Below are positions 7,650-15,206 of a DNA stretch of 42,630 nucleotides, piece after piece. Each line of letters opens with the position of its first letter. Position 1 is the stretch's first letter. This DNA comes from Bacteroidia bacterium (GTDB lineage: Bacteria > Bacteroidota > Bacteroidia > J057). A model generated the notes under the pieces. That model was not told the DNA's origin. It made no database searches and saw nothing but the letters and a program-made list of their open reading frames with translations. The DNA lies in the NCBI GenBank assembly GCA_030430205.1, contig JAUIGE010000049.1:1-42630 (forward strand), in the 5' to 3' direction. The translations under genes were made by a program, and so were the position numbers.

Positions 7650-10600
7650 ATGAAAAAAACAACTACCCTTTTGTTTTTCCTTTTTCTTGGCAGCTGGCTA
7701 TTTGCACAGATTCAATCCCAGCAGATAGGCTCAGCAGGAAATGCTTACAGCACCTATTTTAGCGGTGCCCATTCTCTTTCGTTCCTCCCCGGCACGGGTA
7801 CCAATGGTGGTTCTCTTTCTTTCGTTCATCGCGAAAATCCCGCTATCCATACAGGCGGTACCACGGGAAGTATTCGTTTTTCTGTCTCCAAAGATGGGGG
7901 CCAAACCTGGCGCTTAGAGCAGGGGCCAGCCACGCCTTTACTATCACGTCTTTCCCGCTATCCCCAATGCTTACTGTTTAATCCTGATAGCGCCAACACC
8001 GACACCAACAATGTGGAAATGCTGGTGGTAAATCCCACCTTGAATGCGACAGGAGCGGGATTTGACGGTCATGTTCATATTCTGGTGGACAGTGTTTTGA
8101 CCCTCGACTCCAGGGTAGTTCAGGAGGATTATTTATACCAAATTGGCCAGACCGATCCGAGTGCCCGCCTGCCCAAAAGCCTGGTAGAGCGTGTTCCCAA
8201 TGAATTTTGGTACGTCACAGACGGGACCAATGCGCGCACTCCGACCCTATACAAGGGAGTGTATAACCCTGGCACCAACCAGATTTCCTGGCAAACACCC
8301 AGCATCCTACCCTTAGCATATAGAGCCGCTGCTCTTCAGGCTCAAGGGATTCAACTGGCTTTTAGTCCTGACGGACAGATAGGCTACATCGCTATGGTTG
8401 GTGACCTGACAGGTGGACCTGATATGACTTACAACCCGGTTTTTATGAAATCTACAGACGGTGGACAGACCTGGGGGCCGGGAGAAGAAGTTGACATGAG
8501 AAAATGGCCAGATCTGGTCGACACCTTAAATAATGTCGCAGGCGCTAGTGGCAGGCCTGTGATAGGTTCTGCATTTTCAGGCACAGTCGTTCCCAACGTA
8601 ACAGACCTTACAGTAGATGCAAATGGTGTCCCTCACTTTTTTGTGCTCGTCGGCAATGAGCTTTCTGCCAGTTTTCCCAATTATCAAATGTCTGAGGAAA
8701 AATTATTGGTGGTGGATATCACCCAGGATACAGCCGGAAATTGGGAAGGTATTTATATTGGCCCCAAATCCACCCGGAGGGCAACCATTGGTGATCCTAG
8801 TGTCGTCAGCGGCTTCCTCGTATTCGAGTCCTGGTTGCAGGTGACCCGCAACCAAACCGGAACCAAGATTTTTTATTCATGGAATGATACAGACACTTCC
8901 AGGGCTGGATGGAGCATAGCCCAGGGCAACAATGCGCCCGATTTATTCGGCAGAGGTTGGGATGTAAATAGCCGTTTGTTAACTCCAATCCAAAATTGGA
9001 CAGGAAACGACACGACCTGGAATGGCCGTATTCTCACCCCTACCGTGACCAATACTGTCATCCAGCAGGGAGGCAACTTCAAGGTACCTACCATGGTTAT
9101 GCGCCTCGATTCCAATACGGCAAGCCTACTCAATCCTGTTACCTATTGGTACTTTTCGAATATCCAATACAACAATTCGCAGTTTCAGATAACACCCAAG
9201 CTTTTCCGCCTTTTTTGTGGAGCAAATCCTTTGGTTGCGCAGATCAGTGGAAATGATGCTGTTTGTGGACAAAGGAATGGCTTTGTGAAAGTCAATATTT
9301 CTTCCAATTCACCGGGGCCCATTAACTATGCCTGGAATAATGGCGCAACCGCCGATAGTGTTGGCGGCTTGCTTGCGGGCACCTATTCGGTTGTCGTAAC
9401 CGATGATAGCGCCTGTACCCAAAGCCTGAGCATCAGCATTACTGATTTTCCCGGTCCAGCGATCAACAGCCTGACTTCCACAGATGTAAGCTGTAATGGC
9501 GGCAATGATGGCTCCGCCCTCGTCACTGCCGGTGGCGGCAGCCCTCCCTACCAGCTAAGCTGGGTCACAGGAGATACCACCTTCGGTGTCAGCAACTTAC
9601 AGGCAGGAAGTTATCTCTTTACCCTGACAGATTCCCTCGGCTGTGTAGCCGATACGAGCGTATTGATCAGTGAGCCAAGCTTCATCAACATCCTTGTTGC
9701 TGAAACTCCAACCCTTTGTTTTGGCAGTTCAGACGGCAGCGCCGCTGCGTTCGCTTCAGGAGGCACTCCTGGCTTTACCTATAGCTGGTCAAATGGAGAT
9801 ACAGGCCAAAATACCAGCAGTACCCTCTCTGCCGGTGTATATACCGTCACTGTAACCGATGCAAATATGTGTAGCGCCGAAGAGCAGGTTACGGTCACGC
9901 AGCCTGCAGCCCTGCTACTCTTACCTTCTCCCGTAGATGCCCGCTGTAACGGAGCCATAGATGGTTCTATTTCTCTCAATGTCACAGGAGGTACCCCTGG
10001 CTATCGCTACCTTTGGTCCAATAATGTCACCATCCAAAACCTGGTGAATGTGGGCGCAGGCACCTACACCGTCACGGTGACAGATGCCAATAACTGTACC
10101 TCTTCCATCAGCACTGTGGTAAATCAACCAACCCCTGTTACGGTTTCCCTCACAGGCATGGACATTAGCTGTTTTGGGCAGAAAGATGGCAGTATTCAAT
10201 TGACGCCCGGTGGAGGTACACCTTCTTATACCTTCAGTTGGACAAATGGCGCTACCACCCAAAACCTCAGCAATCTGTCAGCCGGCATTTATGCTGTTAC
10301 TGTTTTTGATGCGAATAATTGTACGGGCTCCGATGTGCTGCGCATTTCAGAACCGCCTCAAATATCTATCAACCTAAGCTCCAGCCCGGATAACGGAACT
10401 GGAAATGGGCAAGCCTCAGCGATGGTTACAGGTGGCAACCCCCCTTTCACCTATAGCTGGAATACCGGGCAGTCTAGCGCTACGATCAAGAATCTGTTCT
10501 CAGGAAACTATATCCTGACCGTAACTGATGCCAACAATTGCAGGCATATTGATACCATCATGGTAGGCAGCAATGTCAGCATAGATGATTTGCTTGCTTC

Positions 10601-10853
10601 AGGCATCCAGAACCTGAAAGTATACCCCAATCCGACCAGCGGGCAATTTCAGATTGACATGAGTCTGGACCATGTCCAGGATGCGGAATTGCAAATCATG
10701 GATTTGACAGGTAGGGTAGTATGGAAGCATACTGCCAGAAATGCTTTCTATGTGCGGGAAACAGTCATGCTGGAGCATGTAGCCAGGGGAACCTATCTGC
10801 TGCGTATTACGACAGCAAAGGGATCTGCAAGTATGAAGATTATGATAAAATAA
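7650..10853 (+). CDS. Large secreted SprB-repeat protein with T9SS sorting domain
   Basis: This 1067-residue protein has a signal peptide (MKKTTTLLFFLFLGSWLFAQ). An N-terminal region of about 500 residues contains Asp-box motifs (SKDGGQTW and STDGGQTWG), pointing to a sialidase-like beta-propeller. It is followed by six consecutive modules of about 70 residues, each of the form C-x-G-x-x-DGS...GGxPPYxYxWSNG...LxAGxYxVTVTDANNC, which are SprB repeats known from gliding adhesins and other Bacteroidota surface proteins. The last 80 residues (NLKVYPNPTSGQFQIDMS...RGTYLLRIT) are a type A T9SS sorting domain. It is probably a surface or released adhesin-like protein; sialidase activity is not claimed because the catalytic residues were not identified. 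Convergent with putA. Confidence 0.93.
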   Translation: MKKTTTLLFFLFLGSWLFAQIQSQQIGSAGNAYSTYFSGAHSLSFLPGTGTNGGSLSFVHRENPAIHTGGTTGSIRFSVSKDGGQTWRLEQGPATPLLSRLSRYPQCLLFNPDSANTDTNNVEMLVVNPTLNATGAGFDGHVHILVDSVLTLDSRVVQEDYLYQIGQTDPSARLPKSLVERVPNEFWYVTDGTNARTPTLYKGVYNPGTNQISWQTPSILPLAYRAAALQAQGIQLAFSPDGQIGYIAMVGDLTGGPDMTYNPVFMKSTDGGQTWGPGEEVDMRKWPDLVDTLNNVAGASGRPVIGSAFSGTVVPNVTDLTVDANGVPHFFVLVGNELSASFPNYQMSEEKLLVVDITQDTAGNWEGIYIGPKSTRRATIGDPSVVSGFLVFESWLQVTRNQTGTKIFYSWNDTDTSRAGWSIAQGNNAPDLFGRGWDVNSRLLTPIQNWTGNDTTWNGRILTPTVTNTVIQQGGNFKVPTMVMRLDSNTASLLNPVTYWYFSNIQYNNSQFQITPKLFRLFCGANPLVAQISGNDAVCGQRNGFVKVNISSNSPGPINYAWNNGATADSVGGLLAGTYSVVVTDDSACTQSLSISITDFPGPAINSLTSTDVSCNGGNDGSALVTAGGGSPPYQLSWVTGDTTFGVSNLQAGSYLFTLTDSLGCVADTSVLISEPSFINILVAETPTLCFGSSDGSAAAFASGGTPGFTYSWSNGDTGQNTSSTLSAGVYTVTVTDANMCSAEEQVTVTQPAALLLLPSPVDARCNGAIDGSISLNVTGGTPGYRYLWSNNVTIQNLVNVGAGTYTVTVTDANNCTSSISTVVNQPTPVTVSLTGMDISCFGQKDGSIQLTPGGGTPSYTFSWTNGATTQNLSNLSAGIYAVTVFDANNCTGSDVLRISEPPQISINLSSSPDNGTGNGQASAMVTGGNPPFTYSWNTGQSSATIKNLFSGNYILTVTDANNCRHIDTIMVGSNVSIDDLLASGIQNLKVYPNPTSGQFQIDMSLDHVQDAELQIMDLTGRVVWKHTARNAFYVRETVMLEHVARGTYLLRITTAKGSASMKIMIK

Positions 10854-10862
10854 GCTTATTTT
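10847..10862. terminator. Palindrome at the junction of convergent genes
   Basis: AAAATAAGCTTATTTT is a perfect 16-bp palindrome spanning the stop codons of the SprB-repeat gene and putA. A second small inverted repeat (TTCCGGC with GCCGGAA, 10866-10882) lies inside the putA 3' end. Either could help end transcription from both sides, but there is no textbook GC stem plus T-run here. Confidence 0.35.
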
Positions 10863-12067
10863 TCCTTCCGGCGACGCCGGAACTCTGTGCGGAGCAGTTG
10901 TAGCTCCCGGCTGGATTGACCAGCTACAGAAGTATTTTCATTTGCCCTGCGGATCAAATAAGGCATCACAGCCTTGACCGGTCCGTAGGGCAAATACTTT
11001 GCCGCATTATAGCCGGCATGGCCGAGGTTGAAAGAAATATGGTCAGACATGCCGAGAAGTTGGGCAAAGAGAATATGAGAATGGTCATTGGGAAGGCCTT
11101 TCTCCTTCATCAATTCCGTCAAAAGCAGGCTGCTTTTTTCATTATGCGTCCCGGCGCAGATATGCACATGATCGATATTTTCAATACACAGACGCAGAGC
11201 CGCATCAAAATCCCGGTCAGTAGCTTCTTTACCAGGCTGCATGGGATTTTTATAGCCCATCTCTTCTGCACGATCCGTTTCTTTTTCCAGGTATGCGCCA
11301 CGCACTACTTTTACCCCTAATTGATAGCCTTTCGCTTTGCTTTTTTGAATCAAACCTTTCAAATAATCCAGCCGATCCCATCTGTACATCTGCACTGTGG
11401 TGGCTACCCAGGCATTTTCTCCATTGTATTTTTCCATCATTTCTTCCGCCAACATATCAATGGTGTCCTGCATCCAGCTTTCTTCTGCATCTATAAAAAC
11501 AGGAGTTTTTTGGGCTACTGCGGTCTTGCAGATTTCATCGATACGACCTCTGACGCGCTCAAATGCCGCAAGTTCGGCTTCCCCCAATTCCTCTTCCACT
11601 GTTTTTCCTTCCTGCAACAGGCGTTGGATTTTTTCGAGCAACACAATTTTGGCAAAACCCGTGATTTTACAGGCGCTAAAAGCGACTTCCTCATGGCCTC
11701 CGCCATGCAGCAGCGTATCTACAATTTCATTGGCTGTCTCATCAAAACCCGCCTCATTTCGGTTGCCTTCTACCGAATAATCCAAAATGGTTCGCACATT
11801 GAATTGGAAAAGATACTGCGAAGTCTTCGCGGTTTCTTCCAGAGATTCCCCTCCGCAGAAGACCTCAAAAAGCGTCTTTTTGACAATGCCTTTTACCGGC
11901 AGGCCTGCCTTGAGTGACCAACTCAGCATTTTGGGACCTATGGCATTCAACCACGGAATCCCTATCATCCGAAACAGCCAGAAGGCTTTTCTCAACTGAT
12001 TGTTGGACTTGGCTTGAAAGGCAAGCTGGGTATTGGTGAAGTCGAGTTGCTGCGCGGCTTTTTTCAT
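10856..12067 (-). CDS. putA: Proline dehydrogenase
   Basis: This 403-residue protein is a monofunctional PRODH (FAD-dependent TIM barrel), oxidising proline to pyrroline-5-carboxylate and passing electrons to the quinone pool. Family signatures are VFIDAEESWMQDTIDMLA, GVKVVRGAYLEKETDRA, CAGTHNEKSS, FAQLLGMSDHISFNL and the C-terminal PYGPVKAVMPYLIRRANENTSV with the substrate-binding RR pair. There is no P5C dehydrogenase domain, so this is the short form, not trifunctional PutA. It starts 2 bp downstream of the stop of the membrane-anchored hypothetical gene and is probably co-transcribed with it. Confidence 0.93.
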   Translation of the reverse strand: MKKAAQQLDFTNTQLAFQAKSNNQLRKAFWLFRMIGIPWLNAIGPKMLSWSLKAGLPVKGIVKKTLFEVFCGGESLEETAKTSQYLFQFNVRTILDYSVEGNRNEAGFDETANEIVDTLLHGGGHEEVAFSACKITGFAKIVLLEKIQRLLQEGKTVEEELGEAELAAFERVRGRIDEICKTAVAQKTPVFIDAEESWMQDTIDMLAEEMMEKYNGENAWVATTVQMYRWDRLDYLKGLIQKSKAKGYQLGVKVVRGAYLEKETDRAEEMGYKNPMQPGKEATDRDFDAALRLCIENIDHVHICAGTHNEKSSLLLTELMKEKGLPNDHSHILFAQLLGMSDHISFNLGHAGYNAAKYLPYGPVKAVMPYLIRRANENTSVAGQSSRELQLLRTEFRRRRKEK

Positions 12068-12069
12068 AA

Positions 12070-12672
12070 TTATCGGTTATACTCTTCGCGATACGGCTTA
12101 TCAGAGAGGTCGTGACTGTTGGTAGGAGGATTGAAAGTTACGACTTTAGGATTTTGGGTAAAATAAAAAGTCTCGATGGTCTTCCTTCCGGGATTATAGA
12201 CCCGATCATCTTCCGCATATTTTATCAATCGCGCCCCATCAAACATGATGGTGTCAACCCCTACTGCGAGGGTATCCAACAACTCATAATGGGCAAAATG
12301 ATAAAATTCATGCCGATGCATATAGGTAGCTACTTCTCCATTCACCTCAGCTTTGTTGGGAAGTTGGGTCCAACCCGTATCACTTTTGCGGAAAAATTGA
12401 TTTCGCCCCCATCCCTGTTCCAGGGATGTGCTGGTATATACAATCCCATTTTCAGGTACTTCTACCTGGAGTGCGCCCTCCTTTACTTTTAAAGGAGGAG
12501 CCGAGGGCACATCGTGCACAACCGTGACCCAGCCTTCAAAATGGGCCGGGAGATAATAATCTCTGTTGGTGCGCTTGATGCTCCACACAAAGCCAATGAT
12601 GAAAATGAAGCCTGTGAGGGTTCCAATGATGATAATCTTATCGATGAGTTTCAGTTTGCGGAAAAAATTCAT
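12070..12672 (-). CDS. Membrane-anchored hypothetical protein (DUF6843-like)
   Basis: This 200-residue protein has one N-terminal membrane anchor (about residues 10-30, IIIIGTLTGFIFIIGFVW) and a soluble domain. The domain begins YLPAHFEGWVTVVHDVPSAPPLKVKEG and continues EVPENGIVYTSTSL, and ends with a YFTQNP segment. This matches my memory of DUF6843 proteins, though the name should be checked. The function is unknown. It is followed 2 bp later by putA, so a shared transcript is likely. A TAAGTTTG box lies only about 5 bp upstream of its ATG (12684-12677), which would imply a leaderless message if used. Confidence 0.75.
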   Translation of the reverse strand: MNFFRKLKLIDKIIIIGTLTGFIFIIGFVWSIKRTNRDYYLPAHFEGWVTVVHDVPSAPPLKVKEGALQVEVPENGIVYTSTSLEQGWGRNQFFRKSDTGWTQLPNKAEVNGEVATYMHRHEFYHFAHYELLDTLAVGVDTIMFDGARLIKYAEDDRVYNPGRKTIETFYFTQNPKVVTFNPPTNSHDLSDKPYREEYNR

Positions 12673-12710
12673 GCAACAAACTTAGCAAATTAGCAGAAGT
12701 AAAAAGAAAA

Positions 12711-13194
12711 AATGCGGCAGCCTTGTAAGCCGGATTCTGTACCTGCTGCAAGCAGCAGGTCTTCATCATTTATCTAGGCCCATCGTCACCGAGGGGCTCA
12801 AGCAACCTACCCACTGGCATCGGACGGGTCGCCCTCAAACGCCAGCCTATTTGGTCTTTCAGCTCCTGAGGTTTACCTGGCTGCCGACATCACTGCCAGC
12901 ACCGGTGGGCTCTTACCCCACCCTTTCACCCTTACCTCCTTCCACCTGATGCAGTAGGCAGTAAATAGTCGACACTCGGCAGACAATTCAAGACTTTGAT
13001 TTCAAAAGGCTCAAAGTCTGCATACTGCTAACTACTTCCTGCATACTGCACAGGCGGACGATCGGCGGTCTACTCTCTGCTGCACTTGCTGTCCCGCCCG
13101 GAGGCGGTCCTTCCCGTTAGGAAGCAGGATACCCTACGCTGTCCGGACTTTCCTTCTGCCTTTACAGACAGACGATGAAGCCAGCTGCCGCATT
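12711..13194 (-). ncRNA. rnpB: RNase P RNA, bacterial type A, with extended P12
   Basis: The minus strand carries the universal RNase P RNA blocks: GAAAGTCCGGAC near the 5' end, AGAGAGTAGACCGCC, GGGTAAGAGCCCACCGG, and the 3' block ACAGAATCCGGCTTACA. The 5' end (AATGCGGCAGC) and the 3' end (GCTGCCGCATT) pair as helix P1, which sets the limits within a few bases. At about 484 nt it is long for type A. The excess sits in P12 (about 12945-13054), whose arms are made of inverted heptamer repeats. The RNA is the catalytic component of tRNA 5' maturation. Confidence 0.95.
12945..13054 (-). repeat. Heptamer-repeat arms forming the enlarged P12 of rnpB
   Basis: On the plus strand, 13015-13049 reads as five 7-mers: AGTCTGC ATACTGC TAACTAC TTCCTGC ATACTGC (dashes omitted). 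The opposite arm at 12951-12964 is GCAGTAG GCAGTAA. The arms pair (CCTG with CAGG, GCAGTA with TACTGC, GCAG with CTGC), and the tip carries a separate ACTTTGA/TCAAAGT stem. The arrangement shows a heptamer array absorbed into a structural RNA helix. Confidence 0.75.
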
Positions 13195-13234
13195 TTTCCA
13201 CCCCAAACCATGCAAATGGAATGAGGATAGAAGA

Positions 13235-13242
13235 CAAACTTA
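13235..13242 (-). promoter_or_regulatory. Probable rnpB promoter (-7 box TAAGTTTG)
   Basis: Read on the minus strand, 13242-13235 is TAAGTTTG, matching the Bacteroidota TAnnTTTG -7 element. A TTTG lies 22 bp further upstream (13268-13265), slightly longer than the usual 19-20. Transcription would begin near 13228, about 34 nt before the mature 5' end. The same 13-mer ACAAACTTAGCAA (plus strand) recurs at 12676-12688 in front of the next minus-strand gene. Confidence 0.55.
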
Positions 13243-13374
13243 GCAAGCAATTCGTATTTTATACCAAATACTTCACAGATAATTTGTTTCAAAAAAAACT
13301 GTTGCCTATTTTAGGAAAGCTAGTAGGTTTTTGCTTCAAAACTTCAGCTTAATTCCTTAATGAGATGTTAATCG

Positions 13375-13406
13375 TTTGATATTAATTAACCTTGAAGCTA
13401 TATTTG
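13375..13406 (+). promoter_or_regulatory. Bacteroidota sigma-A-type promoter for the T9SS mini-protein
   Basis: TTTG at 13375-13378 is followed after 20 bp by TATATTTG at 13399-13406, a close match to the TTTG-N19-TAnnTTTG consensus. The predicted start near 13413 leaves a leader of about 70 nt before the ATG at 13483. Confidence 0.7.
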
Positions 13407-13482
13407 CGTACTATTTAGCTACAGTTACTAGCTTAACATAAACAGTTAATAAATTTGATTAAAACATATACCTTTCACGGTC

Positions 13483-13833
13483 ATGAAATATATAGTTACT
13501 TTTCTATTCATTTTCACCCTGGCTCTGGGGACTTCCCTGGCTCAAAACAGCTTCGCACGCTTTAATACAGCAGAAGTTGTTGTCAACCTAAGTGTCTATC
13601 CCAATCCCAGTACGACCGGTGATTTTTCGGTCAAGTTTGATTCAGAAGAATCCAAGCTTATCAATATCAAGGTATATAACCTGATCGGCAGGGAAGTTTA
13701 CAGAGAGCAAATCTCTACCCAGGCCGGTTCACAAAAAACATCCTTCAACCTCCGCAACTTCCCCAAAGGCGTCTATATGCTGGAAGTTTCTGATGGAAAT
13801 CAAAGAGTAACTCGTCGTTTATCTTATATTTAA
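13483..13833 (+). CDS. T9SS mini-protein: signal peptide plus sorting domain only
   Basis: This 116-residue protein consists of a signal peptide (MKYIVTFLFIFTLALGTSLA), about 15 linker residues, and a complete type A T9SS C-terminal domain: LSVYPNPSTTGDFSVKF, then IKVYNLIGREVYREQ, FPKGVYMLEVSDG and a basic end RVTRRLSYI. There is no room for a cargo domain. Normally this domain is about 80 residues at the end of a much longer secreted protein. It has its own well-matched promoter and an intrinsic terminator, so it is a free-standing gene and not the tail of a broken one. Its role, perhaps as a surface protein in itself or a modulator of the sorting machinery, is unknown. Confidence 0.85.
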   Translation: MKYIVTFLFIFTLALGTSLAQNSFARFNTAEVVVNLSVYPNPSTTGDFSVKFDSEESKLINIKVYNLIGREVYREQISTQAGSQKTSFNLRNFPKGVYMLEVSDGNQRVTRRLSYI

Positions 13834-13858
13834 TATAGCTACAGTACTAACGCATTTC

Positions 13859-13892
13859 GGGGCAGTCTTCACAGATTGCCCCTTATTTTTTG
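13859..13892 (+). terminator. Intrinsic terminator after the mini-protein gene
   Basis: GGGGCAGTCT pairs with AGATTGCCCC around a TCAC loop (13859-13882), a 10-bp stem with one G-U pair, followed by TTATTTTTTG. This is a standard rho-independent terminator. Confidence 0.85.
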
Positions 13893-13898
13893 TTTCTA

Positions 13899-13930
13899 TT
13901 TGCCAATAGAAAAAGACTAAGTTAATTTTG
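13899..13930 (+). promoter_or_regulatory. Promoter for the thiolase gene
   Basis: TTTG at 13899-13902, a 20-bp spacer, and TAATTTTG at 13923-13930 match the Bacteroidota consensus. The predicted start near 13937 gives a leader of about 35 nt before the ATG at 13972. It begins directly after the upstream terminator. Confidence 0.7.
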
Positions 13931-13971
13931 AAGAATTGTTTTTAGCTAGCTGCACAAAAATCTAATTATAT

Positions 13972-15150
13972 ATGAAAGAAGTATTTATTGTTTCAGCTGT
14001 CCGCACGCCAATCGGAAGCTTTGGAGGCGTATTCGCCCAGACATCTGCCACTGCTCTGGGGAGCCATGCGATCAAAGGCGCTTTGGAAAAAGCAGGCGTC
14101 AGCCCAGATCAGGTGGAAGAAGTGTTTATGGGAAATGTCGTTTCTGCCAACCTCGGGCAAGCGCCCGCACGCCAGGCGGCCCTCGGGGCCGGAATTCCCC
14201 ACACAGTCCCATGTACTACCGTCAATAAGGTTTGCTCCTCGGGAGCAAAAGCCGTCATGTTTGCCGCCCAAACCATCATGTGCGGCAATGCCGATATCGT
14301 TGTGGCCGGAGGCATGGAAAATATGTCCATGATTCCTTTTTATGTGCCCAACGCACGCTTTGGCTACAAATATGGAAATGCTCAATTGATTGATGGCCTC
14401 GTAAGAGACGGGCTGGAGGATGTTTACAAACAGCAGGCTATGGGCATCTTTGCCGATGCCACTGCCCAAAAATACGGCATCAGCCGCGAAGCTCAGGATG
14501 CCTTCGCCATTACTTCTTACCAGCGAGCAGCCGAGGCTACGCAAAACGGTAGTTTTCAGGGAGAAATCGTGCCGGTAGCCATTCCACAACGCAAGGGCGA
14601 GCCCAAACTGATCAGCGAGGATGAAGAATACAAGAAGGTAATGTTTGAAAAAATCCCTTCTCTCCGTCCTGCTTTCACCAAAGATGGCACCGTCACCGCT
14701 GCCAATGCCTCCACCATCAACGATGGTGCTTCTGCCCTTATCCTTGCAAGCAAGGAAAAAGTGGAAGAACTCGGCCTGACGCCTGTCGCAAAGATCCTTT
14801 CTTTTGCCGATGCCGCTCAGGAGCCTGAGTGGTTTACCACTGCCCCTGCAAAGGCAGCGCCTATCGCGCTGAAGCGCGCGGGATTGGACCTCAGCGATGT
14901 CGATTACTTCGAAGTAAATGAAGCTTTTTCGGTGGTCACCATGGCATTCAGTCAACTGCTGGAGGTCGATCCGGCGAAAGTAAATGTCTTTGGTGGAGCT
15001 GTTTCTCTTGGCCACCCGCTCGGAGCCTCGGGAGCCCGCATCCTCACCACCCTCAATAATGTTCTTCAGCAGAAAAAAGGAAGCATAGGCTTGCTGGCCA
15101 TTTGTAATGGCGGCGGTGGCGCTTCTTCTATTGTGATAGAAAGGGTGTGA
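13972..15150 (+). CDS. Acetyl-CoA C-acetyltransferase (thiolase)
   Basis: This 392-residue thiolase has all catalytic residues in canonical places: acyl-accepting Cys88 in [11 protein letters not shown], His348 in [10 protein letters not shown] and Cys378 in [11 protein letters not shown]. The same positions are catalytic in well-studied PhaA/AtoB biosynthetic thiolases of this length. It should catalyse reversible condensation of acetyl-CoA to acetoacetyl-CoA, or thiolysis in fatty-acid and ketone-body degradation. It is a single gene with its own promoter and a bidirectional terminator behind it. It is distinct from the PaaJ thiolase further right. The long open frame on the opposite strand is a composition shadow. 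Confidence 0.93.
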   Translation: MKEVFIVSAVRTPIGSFGGVFAQTSATALGSHAIKGALEKAGVSPDQVEEVFMGNVVSANLGQAPARQAALGAGIPHTVPCTTVNKVCSSGAKAVMFAAQTIMCGNADIVVAGGMENMSMIPFYVPNARFGYKYGNAQLIDGLVRDGLEDVYKQQAMGIFADATAQKYGISREAQDAFAITSYQRAAEATQNGSFQGEIVPVAIPQRKGEPKLISEDEEYKKVMFEKIPSLRPAFTKDGTVTAANASTINDGASALILASKEKVEELGLTPVAKILSFADAAQEPEWFTTAPAKAAPIALKRAGLDLSDVDYFEVNEAFSVVTMAFSQLLEVDPAKVNVFGGAVSLGHPLGASGARILTTLNNVLQQKKGSIGLLAICNGGGGASSIVIERV

Positions 15151-15174
15151 TAAGCCTCCTGAAATTTCAAATAA

Positions 15175-15206
15175 AAGGAACAAGGTTTTTGCCTTGTTCC
15201 TTTTTC
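15175..15206. terminator. Bidirectional intrinsic terminator
   Basis: AAGGAACAAGG (15175-15185) pairs perfectly with CCTTGTTCCTT (15192-15202) around a 6-nt loop, with A residues on the left and a T-run on the right. It serves the thiolase (plus) and the convergent glycosidase-like gene (minus), whose stop codon lies at its right edge. Confidence 0.88.

Noticed and set aside
13993-15183. A 396-residue open frame antisense to the thiolase
   Set aside because: It mirrors a well-conserved thiolase with intact catalytic residues; its product has no recognisable family, and long antisense frames are expected in GC-biased third-position genes.
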